Below, one piece after another: positions 1 to 6,689 of a DNA stretch of 14,599 nucleotides. The stretch comes from JAULUH01 sp032111745 (GTDB lineage Bacteria; Chloroflexota; Anaerolineae; JAAEKA01). A program made the position numbers and the translations under genes. The notes beneath the pieces are model-generated. The model saw only the letters and a list, made by a program, of their open reading frames with translations. It was not told the origin of the DNA and searched no databases. Within the stretch, counting starts at the first letter, position 1. Every line of letters begins with the position of its first letter. Location: contig JAULUH010000259.1 of the NCBI GenBank assembly GCA_032111745.1, forward strand, positions 1 through 14,599, given 5' to 3'.

Positions 1-65
1 CGGGCCGGGCGGCCGCCGCCCGGCCCGCATCGCACCGCCGTTCATGCCCCTACGCTGTAGCCGGG
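1..65 (-). repeat. Two-part palindromic repeat module after the ABC gene
   Basis: Positions 1-27 form a near-perfect palindrome: 13-base arms 1-13 and 15-27 around one central base, all G/C. Positions 37-63 read GCCGTTCATGCCCC, then TAGCCGG after a short variable stretch. Read on the minus strand, the order is stop codon of the ABC gene (66-68), CCGGCTA, GGGCATGAACGGC, GC palindrome. The same order follows the last gene at the other end of the window (14541-14599). This looks like a dispersed REP-like or 3'-end element. There is no T-run, so it is not a classical terminator. The palindrome may continue beyond base 1. Confidence 0.6.
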
Positions 66-1973
66 TCAGGTGCTTGCGGGCGCCGCGACCTGGGCCCATT
101 GGAGGGTGTAGAGGCGGTAGTAGCGGCCGCGGTGGGCCAGGAGCTCGGCGTGGGTGCCTTGCTCGACGATCTGGCCGTGGTCCATGACGACGATCTGGTC
201 GGCGTTGACGATGGTGTTGAGGCGGTGGGCGATGACGAAGCTGGTGCGGCCCTGCATCAGGCGGTGGAGCCCCTGCTCGATGAGCTGCTCGGTGGCGGTG
301 TCGACGCTGCTGGTGGCCTCGTCGAGGATGAGGATGCGGGGGTTGGCCAGGAGGGCGCGGGCGAAGGAGACCAGCTGGCGCTGGCCGACGCTGAGGTTGA
401 CGCCGCTCTCCCCGACCTCGGTCTGGTAGCCCTGGGGCAGGCGGCTGATGAAGGCGTCGGCGCCGATGGCGCGGGCGGCCGCCTCGACCTCGGCGTCGGT
501 GGCCTCCAGGCGGCCGTAGCGGATGTTGCCGGCGATGGTGCCGGCGAAGAGGAAGGTGTCCTGCAGGACGACGCCCAGCTGGGAGCGCAGGCTGGCCTGG
601 GTGACGTCGCGCACGTCGTAGCCGTCGACGCGCACGGCGCCGCCGGTGACGTCGAAGAGGCGGGCCAGGAGGCGGATGACGGTGCTCTTGCCGGCGCCGG
701 TCTCGCCCACCAGGGCGATGCGCTGGCCGGGTTGAGCTACCAGGGAGACGTCGTGCAGGACGGGCTGGCCGTCCTTGTAGGCAAAGCTGACGTGGTCGAA
801 AGCCACCTCCCCGCGCACGGGCGGCAGGGGCTGCGCGTCGGGCGCGTCCTGCAGGTCGGGGACGGTGTCCAGCATGGAGAAAAGGCGCTCGGAGGCGGCC
901 ATGGTGGCCTGGAAGGTGTTGTAGCGCTGGGCGAGCTCGCGGATGGGGTCGAAGAAGCGCTCGACGTAGAGCACGAAGGCGACCAGGGTGCCGGCGGTAA
1001 GGGCATCGCCGAGCACCAGCCAGCCGCCGACGCCGACGACCAGGGCGGTGGCGATGGAGCCGACGAAGTCGACGCCGGGGAAGAAGAGGGCGGTCAGGCG
1101 GGCGGCGTCGACGTTGGCGTCGAGGAAGGAGCGGTTGAGGTCGTCGAAGTGCTGGAAGTTGCGGGCCTCGCGGGCGAAGCTCTGGGTAACCCGGATGCCG
1201 GTGATGGACTCGTTGAGGTAGCCGTTGATCAGGGAGAGGCGCAGGCGGCTGGCGCGGTAGGCCTCGCGCACGCGCACCCGCCAGTAGTTGGTGAGGAGGA
1301 GCATGAGGGGCGTGACGGCCAGGGTGACCAGGGTAAGCTGCCAGTTCAGGCTCAGCATGGCGATGGTGATGCCGATCAGGAGGAAGAGGGAGCGGGCCAG
1401 GCCGGTGATGGTCCAGGTGATGAACTCCTGCAGCACGCCGACGTCGCCGATGAGGCGGCTCATCATGCGGCCGACGCTGTAGTTGTTGTGGAAGTTGAGG
1501 GTGAGGGCGTGCAGGTGGCGGAAGAGGGCGCTGCGGATGTCGGCCACGACCTGGGTGCCGACGTAGGCCATGAGGTGGATGCGGCGGCGGTTGGTGAGCC
1601 ATTCGACGACCGCGGCGGCGAGGAAGAGCAGGCTCCACCAGCGCAGGGCGCGCAGGTTGCCGGCGCTGATGCCCTGGTCGATGGCCTGGCCGATGATCCA
1701 GGGCCCGGCGACGCTCATCAGGGAGGAGACGATCATGAAGGCCACGGCGGTGAGGATCCTGGCCTTGTAGGGCAGGTTGAACTGGACCAGGCGGCGGACC
1801 AGGCGGCCGTCGTAGACGCGGCCGAGGACGTCGGCGTCGTCCTGCTCCGTGGGCAGGAGGTCGGCGATGCGGTCCTCGCGCTGGCGGCGGGCTTCCTCGT
1901 CGTGGCTGCGGGAGGTGCCCAGGAGCTCGCGCAGGGAGAGCCGGGAGCCCGAGGGCGAGCCAGATGCGCTCAT
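66..1973 (-). CDS. ABC exporter half-transporter, catalytic-site subunit (BmrD/TM288-like)
   Basis: A 635-residue fusion of a six-helix exporter membrane domain (about residues 65-345) and an ABC ATPase domain (about 390-625). Visible motifs are Walker A GETGAGKST at 423-431, signature LSVGQ at 527-531, Walker B ILILDE with catalytic Glu552, the D-loop SSVD, and switch His583 in FVIAHRL. The signature deviates from LSGGQ (Val for the first Gly), while Walker B and the switch His are intact. That is the pattern of one subunit of a heterodimeric type IV exporter. About 60 charged, polar residues precede the first helix, an extension its partner lacks. It is the second gene of a minus-strand operon, 64 bp after its partner. 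An AGGAG (minus-strand reading of 1984-1988) lies 10 bases before the ATG. The likely role is export of drugs, lipids or another hydrophobic compound across the cytoplasmic membrane; the substrate cannot be read from sequence. Confidence 0.93.
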   Translation of the reverse strand: MSASGSPSGSRLSLRELLGTSRSHDEEARRQREDRIADLLPTEQDDADVLGRVYDGRLVRRLVQFNLPYKARILTAVAFMIVSSLMSVAGPWIIGQAIDQGISAGNLRALRWWSLLFLAAAVVEWLTNRRRIHLMAYVGTQVVADIRSALFRHLHALTLNFHNNYSVGRMMSRLIGDVGVLQEFITWTITGLARSLFLLIGITIAMLSLNWQLTLVTLAVTPLMLLLTNYWRVRVREAYRASRLRLSLINGYLNESITGIRVTQSFAREARNFQHFDDLNRSFLDANVDAARLTALFFPGVDFVGSIATALVVGVGGWLVLGDALTAGTLVAFVLYVERFFDPIRELAQRYNTFQATMAASERLFSMLDTVPDLQDAPDAQPLPPVRGEVAFDHVSFAYKDGQPVLHDVSLVAQPGQRIALVGETGAGKSTVIRLLARLFDVTGGAVRVDGYDVRDVTQASLRSQLGVVLQDTFLFAGTIAGNIRYGRLEATDAEVEAAARAIGADAFISRLPQGYQTEVGESGVNLSVGQRQLVSFARALLANPRILILDEATSSVDTATEQLIEQGLHRLMQGRTSFVIAHRLNTIVNADQIVVMDHGQIVEQGTHAELLAHRGRYYRLYTLQWAQVAAPAST

Positions 1974-2037
1974 GAGCGATCAGCTCCTAGAGATGCCAGC
2001 AGGCGCCTATGCCGGGGTCGGGCGGGGGAAGGAGCAA

Positions 2038-3783
2038 TCACAGGAACTGCTCCTGGTCGCGCAGCTGGAGGTCGTAGATCTGGCGATAGAGGCCGTCCTC
2101 CTCCAGCAGCTGGGCGTGGGTGCCGCGCTGGACGATGCGGCCGTGGTCGAGCACCAGGATTTGATCGGCGTGCTTGAGGGTGAGCAGGCGTTGGGCGATG
2201 ACGAAGGTGGTGCGGCCCTGCATGAGGACCTGGAGGGCCTGCTGGATCAGGTGCTCGGTCTCGGTGTCGACGCTGCTGGTGGAGTCGTCCAGGACGAGGA
2301 TACGGGGATCGTAGAGCAGGGCGCGGGCGATGGCGAGGCGCTGTTTCTGGCCGCCGCTGAGGGTGACCCCGCGCTCGCCAACCTGCGTGCGGTAGCCGTC
2401 GGGGAACGACGTGATAAAGTCGTGGGCGCCGGCGGCGCGGGCAGCGGCCTCGATCTCCTCAAGAGAGGCGTCGGGCCGGCCGTAGGCGATGTTCTCGGCG
2501 ATGGTGGCGCTGAACAGGAAGGGCTCCTGGAGGACGATGCCGATGTGGCGGCGCAGGCTCTGCAGGGCGAGGTGGCGGACGTCGTGGCCGTCGACCAAGA
2601 CGCGGCCGATGGTGGGGTCGTAGAAGCGGGGGATGAGGTTGATGATGGAGGACTTGCCGGAGCCGGTGGGGCCCATGAGGGCCACGACCTGGCCGGGCTG
2701 GGCGGTGAAGGTGATGTCGTGGAGGACGTGGAGGCCGTCCTGGTAGGCGAAGCCGATGCCTTCGAAGGCCACCTCGCCCAAGGGGTCGAGGAGGAGATGG
2801 GCATCGGGCGGCTCGACGACGGGGTTGGGGGTGTCCTCGATCTCGAAGACGCGGCTGGCGCTGGCGTCGGCGGTGGCGGCGGTGTTGACCAGGAAGCCCA
2901 GGCGTTGGGCGGGGCCGTTGAGCATGAGGACGTAGGAGATCATGGCGAAGAGGCTGCCCACGGTGATGGTGCCCTGCAGGGCCATGGGGCCGCCGAACCA
3001 GAGGAGGAGGAAGTTGCTGAGGGCGATGAGGAAGGTGAAGAAGGGCCAGTTGTTGCCCCAGAGCTGGATGAGGCGCTCGCGCAGGCGGAACCAGACAGAG
3101 TTCTCGCGGTCGAAGCGGGCGAACTCGTAGGGCTCACGGGCGAAGGCCTTGACCACGCGGATGCCGGTGAGGCTTTCCTGCATGGAGGTGGAGAGCACGC
3201 CCAGCTGGTCCTGCACCTGGCGGGAGAGGGGGCGCACGGTGCCGCCGAAGCGCAGGGCACCGGCGATGAGCAGGGGGAGGGGGAGAAGGGCCAGCAGGGC
3301 CAGGCGGGCATCCTCCAGGAGCATGGCGGTGACCACGCCCACCAGGAGCAAGAGGGTGGCGAGCAGGTCCATGAGGCCCATGCCGACGAAGCGCTCGGTC
3401 TCGGCGATGTCGCCGGTGGCCCGGCTCATGAGATCGCCGGTGTGGGCGCGGTCGTGGAAGGCGAAGGGGAGGTGCTGGATGGACTGGTAGAAGTCGTTGC
3501 GCAGGTCGTAGGCGACGCGGTAGGAGAGCCACTCGCCGTAGAAGCGCTGGACGAAGGCGGCCAGGCCGCGCACCAGGGCGATGCCGAGGATGAGGGCGCC
3601 GGCCAGGAGGAGGGCGCGGGCGTTGCCGGCAGCCAGGCCGTCGTCGATGGCGCGGGCGATGATCTGGGGGACCAGGAGGTTGAGCAGGGTGGCGAAGAAC
3701 ATGGCGGCGTAGGCCAGGCTAACCTGGGGCCAGTAGGGGCGCAGGTAGCTGACGAGCCGGCGGTAGACGTCAAAACGGTTCAT
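2038..3783 (-). CDS. ABC exporter half-transporter, degenerate-site subunit (BmrC/TM287-like)
   Basis: A 581-residue exporter with six predicted helices (about residues 15-310) followed by an ATPase domain (about 335-575). Walker A is GPTGSGKSS at 371-379 (Lys377) and the signature LSGGQ at 475-479 is canonical. Walker B reads LVLDD, with Asp500 where the catalytic Glu should be, and the switch position in FVIAQRL is Gln531 instead of His. These two changes mark the subunit that contributes the non-hydrolytic ATP site in heterodimeric exporters. The downstream 635-residue partner carries the matching degenerate signature (LSVGQ), so the two proteins almost certainly pair. It is first in the operon; a candidate promoter and a palindromic leader lie just upstream (3789-3842). 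The ribosome binding site is weak (GGTACGGG region). Multidrug or lipid export is likely, with the substrate unknown. Confidence 0.93.
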   Translation of the reverse strand: MNRFDVYRRLVSYLRPYWPQVSLAYAAMFFATLLNLLVPQIIARAIDDGLAAGNARALLLAGALILGIALVRGLAAFVQRFYGEWLSYRVAYDLRNDFYQSIQHLPFAFHDRAHTGDLMSRATGDIAETERFVGMGLMDLLATLLLLVGVVTAMLLEDARLALLALLPLPLLIAGALRFGGTVRPLSRQVQDQLGVLSTSMQESLTGIRVVKAFAREPYEFARFDRENSVWFRLRERLIQLWGNNWPFFTFLIALSNFLLLWFGGPMALQGTITVGSLFAMISYVLMLNGPAQRLGFLVNTAATADASASRVFEIEDTPNPVVEPPDAHLLLDPLGEVAFEGIGFAYQDGLHVLHDITFTAQPGQVVALMGPTGSGKSSIINLIPRFYDPTIGRVLVDGHDVRHLALQSLRRHIGIVLQEPFLFSATIAENIAYGRPDASLEEIEAAARAAGAHDFITSFPDGYRTQVGERGVTLSGGQKQRLAIARALLYDPRILVLDDSTSSVDTETEHLIQQALQVLMQGRTTFVIAQRLLTLKHADQILVLDHGRIVQRGTHAQLLEEDGLYRQIYDLQLRDQEQFL

Positions 3784-3788
3784 GACAC

Positions 3789-3810
3789 ACCCGTACCTTA
3801 CGGAACGGGT
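3789..3810. promoter_or_regulatory. Nested palindrome in ABC operon leader, possible operator
   Basis: Two nested inverted repeats lie between the candidate -10 box and the ATG of the minus-strand ABC operon. The outer pair is ACCCGT (3789-3794) with ACGGGT (3805-3810). The inner pair is CCGTA-CCT-TACGG (3791-3803). The position just downstream of the expected transcription start would suit a repressor site. No regulator gene is adjacent, so the function is inferred. Confidence 0.35.
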
Positions 3811-3813
3811 TGG

Positions 3814-3842
3814 AGTCTAGCATAGCCTGGGCGCGGCGGCAA
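3814..3842 (-). promoter_or_regulatory. Candidate sigma70-type promoter of the ABC operon
   Basis: On the minus strand TTGCCG (3842-3837) and TAGACT (3819-3814) are separated by 17 bases. Each matches the consensus at four of six positions. The predicted transcription start is about 25 bases before the ATG at 3783. Confidence 0.4.
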
Positions 3843-3860
3843 GAGGGGCGGCTATCCATG

Positions 3861-3887
3861 CGGGGCCTCTGTTGATCAGAGGCCCCG
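3861..3887. repeat. Perfect 11-bp stem-loop in divergent intergenic region
   Basis: Arms 3861-3871 and 3877-3887 are perfectly complementary (CGGGGCCTCTG / CAGAGGCCCCG) around a TTGAT loop. It lies between two divergent genes, so it cannot end either one. It abuts the GGGGCGGCCACGGAGGG repeat copy at 3887-3912. It is most likely a mobile palindromic repeat. Confidence 0.6.
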
Positions 3888-3912
3888 GGGCGGCCACGGA
3901 GGGCACGCCCCT
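3887..3912 (+). repeat. GGGGCGGCCACGGAGGG dispersed repeat, copy 1
   Basis: This copy shares about 25 bases with 4882-4906, differing at one internal base (GGGCAC here, GGGTAC there). Its ends, GGGGCG and CGCCCC, are inverted. Similar short G/C repeats are common between genes in Chloroflexota and cyanobacteria (general knowledge). Apart from these repeats and the two promoters, the 403-bp gap 3784-4186 shows no gene. A 12-mer, CCTGTGATAGGG at 3974-3985, recurs at 5155-5166. Confidence 0.55.
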
Positions 3913-4052
3913 ACGGGGTTTGGGTATGGCGGAAGGGGTGGGAAGGCGACCGGGGCGCCTGCTCGAGGAGATGCCTGTGATAGGGGACACGGCCTCGTCG
4001 AGCGCCTGCGCCTGGTACAACGAGCCGAGGGGTCGAGGAAAAGCAGAGTTCT

Positions 4053-4080
4053 TTGACAATCCAGGGCGTCCGCTTACAAT
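4053..4080 (+). promoter_or_regulatory. Strong sigma70-type promoter of the DUF1622 gene
   Basis: A perfect -35 TTGACA (4053-4058), a 16-base spacer and TACAAT (4075-4080, five of six). The predicted start gives a leader of about 100 bases before the ATG at 4187. Confidence 0.65.
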
Positions 4081-4186
4081 AGGGCCACCTCATCATTTTC
4101 ACCCCATTAGGAACGAGACAGATACCCAAAAGAGTATGGCATCGATGCTTTGATCACGCACACCCTAGCAGGAGCGGGAACCGTTC

Positions 4187-4576
4187 ATGTCTGGCGCACT
4201 TGAGCAGGCGATCTTTGAGATCGTCGAAATTGCGGTATTGATCCTCGAATTGCTGGCCGTTGCCATCGTCGTCAGCGCGGTGCTGCTCGGCATGGTGCGC
4301 TATCTCAGGCACGTGGTGGCAGCGCGTGCGCTGGAGAAGGAGCGCTTCGACGCGTACCGCACGACCCTGGCGCGAGCCCTGCTATTGGGGCTGGAGATCC
4401 TGGTGGCAGCGGACGTCGTGAGGACAGTGGTGCTGGAGCCGACGGTGCAAAGCGTCGCAGCGCTGGGCCTGCTCGTCTTGATCCGGATCATCTTGGGCTG
4501 GTCGCTGATTGTGGAGATGGAAGGGCGCTGGCCGTGGCAGGGCAAGGACGAAGAGCCGCCAGCGTCCGAGGGATGA
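4187..4576 (+). CDS. DUF1622 family membrane protein
   Basis: A 129-residue protein with about three hydrophobic helices (roughly residues 13-38, 64-84 and 90-109). It matches the DUF1622 layout: an N-terminal helix, a basic cytoplasmic loop (RYLRHVVAARALEKERFDAY), the conserved LARALLLGLEILVAADVVRT stretch, an IRIILGWSLIVEMEGRWPW block and a short acidic tail. Members are widespread small inner-membrane proteins with no established function. An AGGAG (4170-4174) lies 12 bases before the ATG, and a strong promoter lies about 105 bases upstream. The gene appears monocistronic: it is followed by 745 bp without a gene. Family assignment is from recall of the motif pattern. Confidence 0.85.
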   Translation: MSGALEQAIFEIVEIAVLILELLAVAIVVSAVLLGMVRYLRHVVAARALEKERFDAYRTTLARALLLGLEILVAADVVRTVVLEPTVQSVAALGLLVLIRIILGWSLIVEMEGRWPWQGKDEEPPASEG

Positions 4577-4603
4577 GGACCCTGTGCAGGGGTAGACGCC
4601 TAT

Positions 4604-4670
4604 CTGGCAGGACAATGAGGGATTGCAGGCGCAGTCGGGAGGGCCCAGCGCCCGGTGGCCGTCCTGCCAG
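4604..4670. other. Long-range 10-bp inverted repeat after the DUF1622 gene
   Basis: CTGGCAGGAC (4604-4613) and GTCCTGCCAG (4661-4670) are perfect complements separated by 47 bases that include GC-rich self-complementary sequence (GGGCCCAGCGCCCGG). It begins 28 bases after the stop codon. It could be a structured 3' end or a degraded mobile repeat. There is no T-run. Confidence 0.4.
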
Positions 4671-4881
4671 GCCGTCTTGCTGCCTGGTGCTGGCGAAGTT
4701 CTTGGACAGGTAGCCAGTAGCCCCAATAGAGGCCAGGGCCTTTCAGAAGTCGAGCTACGATGAGCTGGCACGGGTTTGTCGACGATTGCTGGCATGAGGA
4801 GGAGGGCGACAAGGGATGTTGCCATGGCTGGAGGGGCGAGCAGGCGGCTTGTCGATGGAAAGACTTGAGGAGGGCTGGACC

Positions 4882-4906
4882 GGGGCGGCCACGGAGGGTA
4901 CGCCCC
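4882..4906 (+). repeat. GGGGCGGCCACGGAGGG dispersed repeat, copy 2
   Basis: Second copy of the element at 3887-3912, in the same orientation with one internal difference. It lies in the gene-free stretch 4577-5321. Open frames there on both strands have biased, low-complexity translations with no recognisable domain, and I do not call them genes. Confidence 0.55.
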
Positions 4907-5029
4907 CACCCGGGGATGGAGGTCTGGGTAGGGGGGTGCAGTGGCAGCCCGGACGGACCGCGCCATAACCCAGGATCATTCCTGCGTCAAGCAACGCGTG
5001 TTTCTTTGCAGTCGCAAGCACGGCACGCC

Positions 5030-5132
5030 TGTCACCCTGAGCGGGTCTTGCACGCAACTTGCACAACGCCGGATCACCAGCGAAGGGTCTCGGCATGCGA
5101 CGGGGGATGCTGCGGCGGACCTCAGCATGACA
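5030..5132. repeat. MITE-like element with TGTCA..CTGAG terminal inverted repeats
   Basis: The left end TGTCACCCTGAG (5030-5041) and right end CTCAGCATGACA (5121-5132) are inverted repeats matching at 10 of 12 positions. The interior contains AGCGAAGGGTCTCGGCATG. It resembles the very common bacterial intergenic repeat of the form TGTCATCCTGAGCG..AGCGAAGGATCTC. It is about 103 bp with no coding capacity. Confidence 0.6.
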
Positions 5133-5139
5133 CTCACAA

Positions 5140-5156
5140 GGACTTCTGAGAAGCCC
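5140..5156. repeat. GGACTTCTGAGRAGYCC small palindrome, copy 1
   Basis: This 17-mer matches 10026-10042 at 15 of 17 positions and contains the perfect palindrome CTTCTGAGAAG. It lies 21 bases upstream of the candidate -35 box at 5178; the other copy is 19 bases upstream of one at 10062. Confidence 0.45.
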
Positions 5157-5177
5157 TGTGATAGGGACCCCCCTTAC

Positions 5178-5207
5178 TTGCCCCCGGCCGCCACTTTCGC
5201 TTATACT
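5178..5207 (+). promoter_or_regulatory. Candidate promoter of the HlyC/CorC pair
   Basis: TTGCCC (5178-5183), an 18-base spacer and TATACT (5202-5207, five of six). It would give a leader of roughly 110 bases before the TTG start at 5322. Confidence 0.5.
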
Positions 5208-5321
5208 AGGGGTAGAGATGTCCCACAGTTTAATCCGTCCCCATAGGGTGCTGGCGGTCACGCCTGGCCGGGCCATTCGACCCCTGGGAAGCATCATATC
5301 TGGATCTCTGGGAGCCTGTCC

Positions 5322-6689
5322 TTGTTGCTCGTGATCGCGGTCATTACTGCGCTCCTCTTGACCAACGCGCTCTACGTCGCCGCCGAGTTTGCCACCCTGA
5401 GCTCGCGGCGGGCGCGCCTGGCCCAGATGGTCGAGGAGGGCAACCGGCTGGCGAAGACGATGCTGCCCATCGTGGAGGACCCGCGCAAGCTGGACACGTA
5501 CATTGCCGCCTGCCAGTTGGGGATCACGCTATCGAGCCTGGTGTTGGGCTTCTATGCCCAGGCCAACCTGAGCGGGTTGGTGGCGCCGCTGTTGACCAAC
5601 CTGGGCGGCCTGGCGCCGGTAGCGGCGGCGTCGCTGGCAGGCACGGTGGTGCTGCTGGTGTTGACGGGCTTTCAGGTAGTGTTGGGGGAGCTAGTGCCGA
5701 AGAACATCGGGGTGCAGTATCCTGAGCAGCTGGCCTTGCTGACGGCGGTGCCGATGCGGTGGTCGATGATCCTGTTCCGGCCGCTGATCTGGCTCTTCAA
5801 CGGCAGCGGGCAGCTGCTCTTAAAGCTGATGGGGGTGGAGCCGGTGCGGGAGCACGCGCACTTGCACTCGCCGGAGGAGATCGCGATCCTGGTGGAGGAG
5901 AGCGGGGTGGGCGGGCTGTTGGACCGGCAGGAGCGGAAGCTGATCGAGAACACGCTATGGATGGGCGAAACGCCGATCCGGCAGCTGATGGTGCCGCGCA
6001 CCCGCATGCTGGCGGCCCCGGCCAGGCAGTCGTGCGATGAGCTGTTTACGCTGCTGGCCAATTCGCCGTTCTCGCGGCTGCCGCTGTACGAGGAGAGCAT
6101 CGACAACATCGTGGGCGTGGTGCATCTGAAGGACCTGTTGTGCCTGCAGCGGGCCGGGGGGCAGCTGCCGGGGGTTGGGCCACCCCTGTCCCCCGAGTTC
6201 GTGTGTGACGTGCGCCAGGTGATGAGCCCGCCGTTCTTCGTGCCGGAGACGTTGATGGCGGACGAGGCCTTCCGGCAGCTGCAGCGCAATCGCTATCACG
6301 TGGCGATCGTGTTGGACGAATACGGGGGTACGGCGGGGCTGGTGACCCTGGAGGACCTGGTGGAGGAGATTTTCGGGGAGCTGCAAGACGAGTTCGACCA
6401 GGAGGTGCCGCTGTTCCGCGGCCTGCCCGGCAACCGGGTGGCGGTGCGCTGGGACTGGCTGGTGGAGGACCTGAACGAGCTGATGGGGCTCGATCTGCCC
6501 AGCGACCAGGCCGACACGATTGGGGGCCTGGTGCTGAACGAGCTGGAGCACGTGCCGGAGGTGGGCGAGATCGTGACCATCGGCGACGTGGCGCTGCGGG
6601 TGGAGCGGGTGGACGGCAAGGGGGTGTCGGCGATCAGCCTGGTGGCGACCCCCGACCAGGTGGAGCGGCTGCGAGAGGCCACGGCATGA
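5322..6689 (+). CDS. HlyC/CorC family transporter (DUF21-CBS-CBS), first paralog
   Basis: A 455-residue CNNM/CorC-like protein. It has an N-terminal DUF21 membrane domain (about residues 1-180, with LLLTNALYVAAEFATLSSRR and GELVPKNIGVQYPE at 122-135). A CBS pair follows: the first begins at VPRTRM (224-229) and the second covers about 297-358 and contains DEYGGTAGLVTLED at 332-345. A CorC_HlyC domain closes it (about 365-442, DTIGGLV at 398-404). Family members act in Mg2+ or Co2+ resistance and efflux and bind nucleotides at the CBS module; older hemolysin names reflect the family label, not proven toxin activity. The start is TTG at 5322, backed by GGGAG at 5310-5314 with a 7-base spacer. 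Its stop overlaps the next gene's ATG (ATGA), implying translational coupling. Full length for the family. Confidence 0.9.
   Translation: MLLVIAVITALLLTNALYVAAEFATLSSRRARLAQMVEEGNRLAKTMLPIVEDPRKLDTYIAACQLGITLSSLVLGFYAQANLSGLVAPLLTNLGGLAPVAAASLAGTVVLLVLTGFQVVLGELVPKNIGVQYPEQLALLTAVPMRWSMILFRPLIWLFNGSGQLLLKLMGVEPVREHAHLHSPEEIAILVEESGVGGLLDRQERKLIENTLWMGETPIRQLMVPRTRMLAAPARQSCDELFTLLANSPFSRLPLYEESIDNIVGVVHLKDLLCLQRAGGQLPGVGPPLSPEFVCDVRQVMSPPFFVPETLMADEAFRQLQRNRYHVAIVLDEYGGTAGLVTLEDLVEEIFGELQDEFDQEVPLFRGLPGNRVAVRWDWLVEDLNELMGLDLPSDQADTIGGLVLNELEHVPEVGEIVTIGDVALRVERVDGKGVSAISLVATPDQVERLREATA

Noticed and set aside
99..2177. 692-residue plus-strand open frame antisense to the ABC genes
   Set aside because: The translation is rich in Gly, Ala, Val, Asp and Glu with no domain and overlaps strongly conserved ABC genes. 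It is a byproduct of high GC.
66..3783. Association of the ABC exporter with a bacteriocin or natural-product cluster
   Set aside because: No precursor peptide, modifying enzyme or immunity gene is visible nearby, and neither subunit has an N-terminal peptidase domain.
1849..3825. 658-residue plus-strand open frame
   Set aside because: Antisense to the second ABC subunit, with low-complexity acidic translation and no ribosome binding site.
4577..5321. Short open frames in the gap, such as one at 4760-5149
   Set aside because: No recognisable domain, no good ribosome binding site, unusual composition, and overlap with repeat elements.
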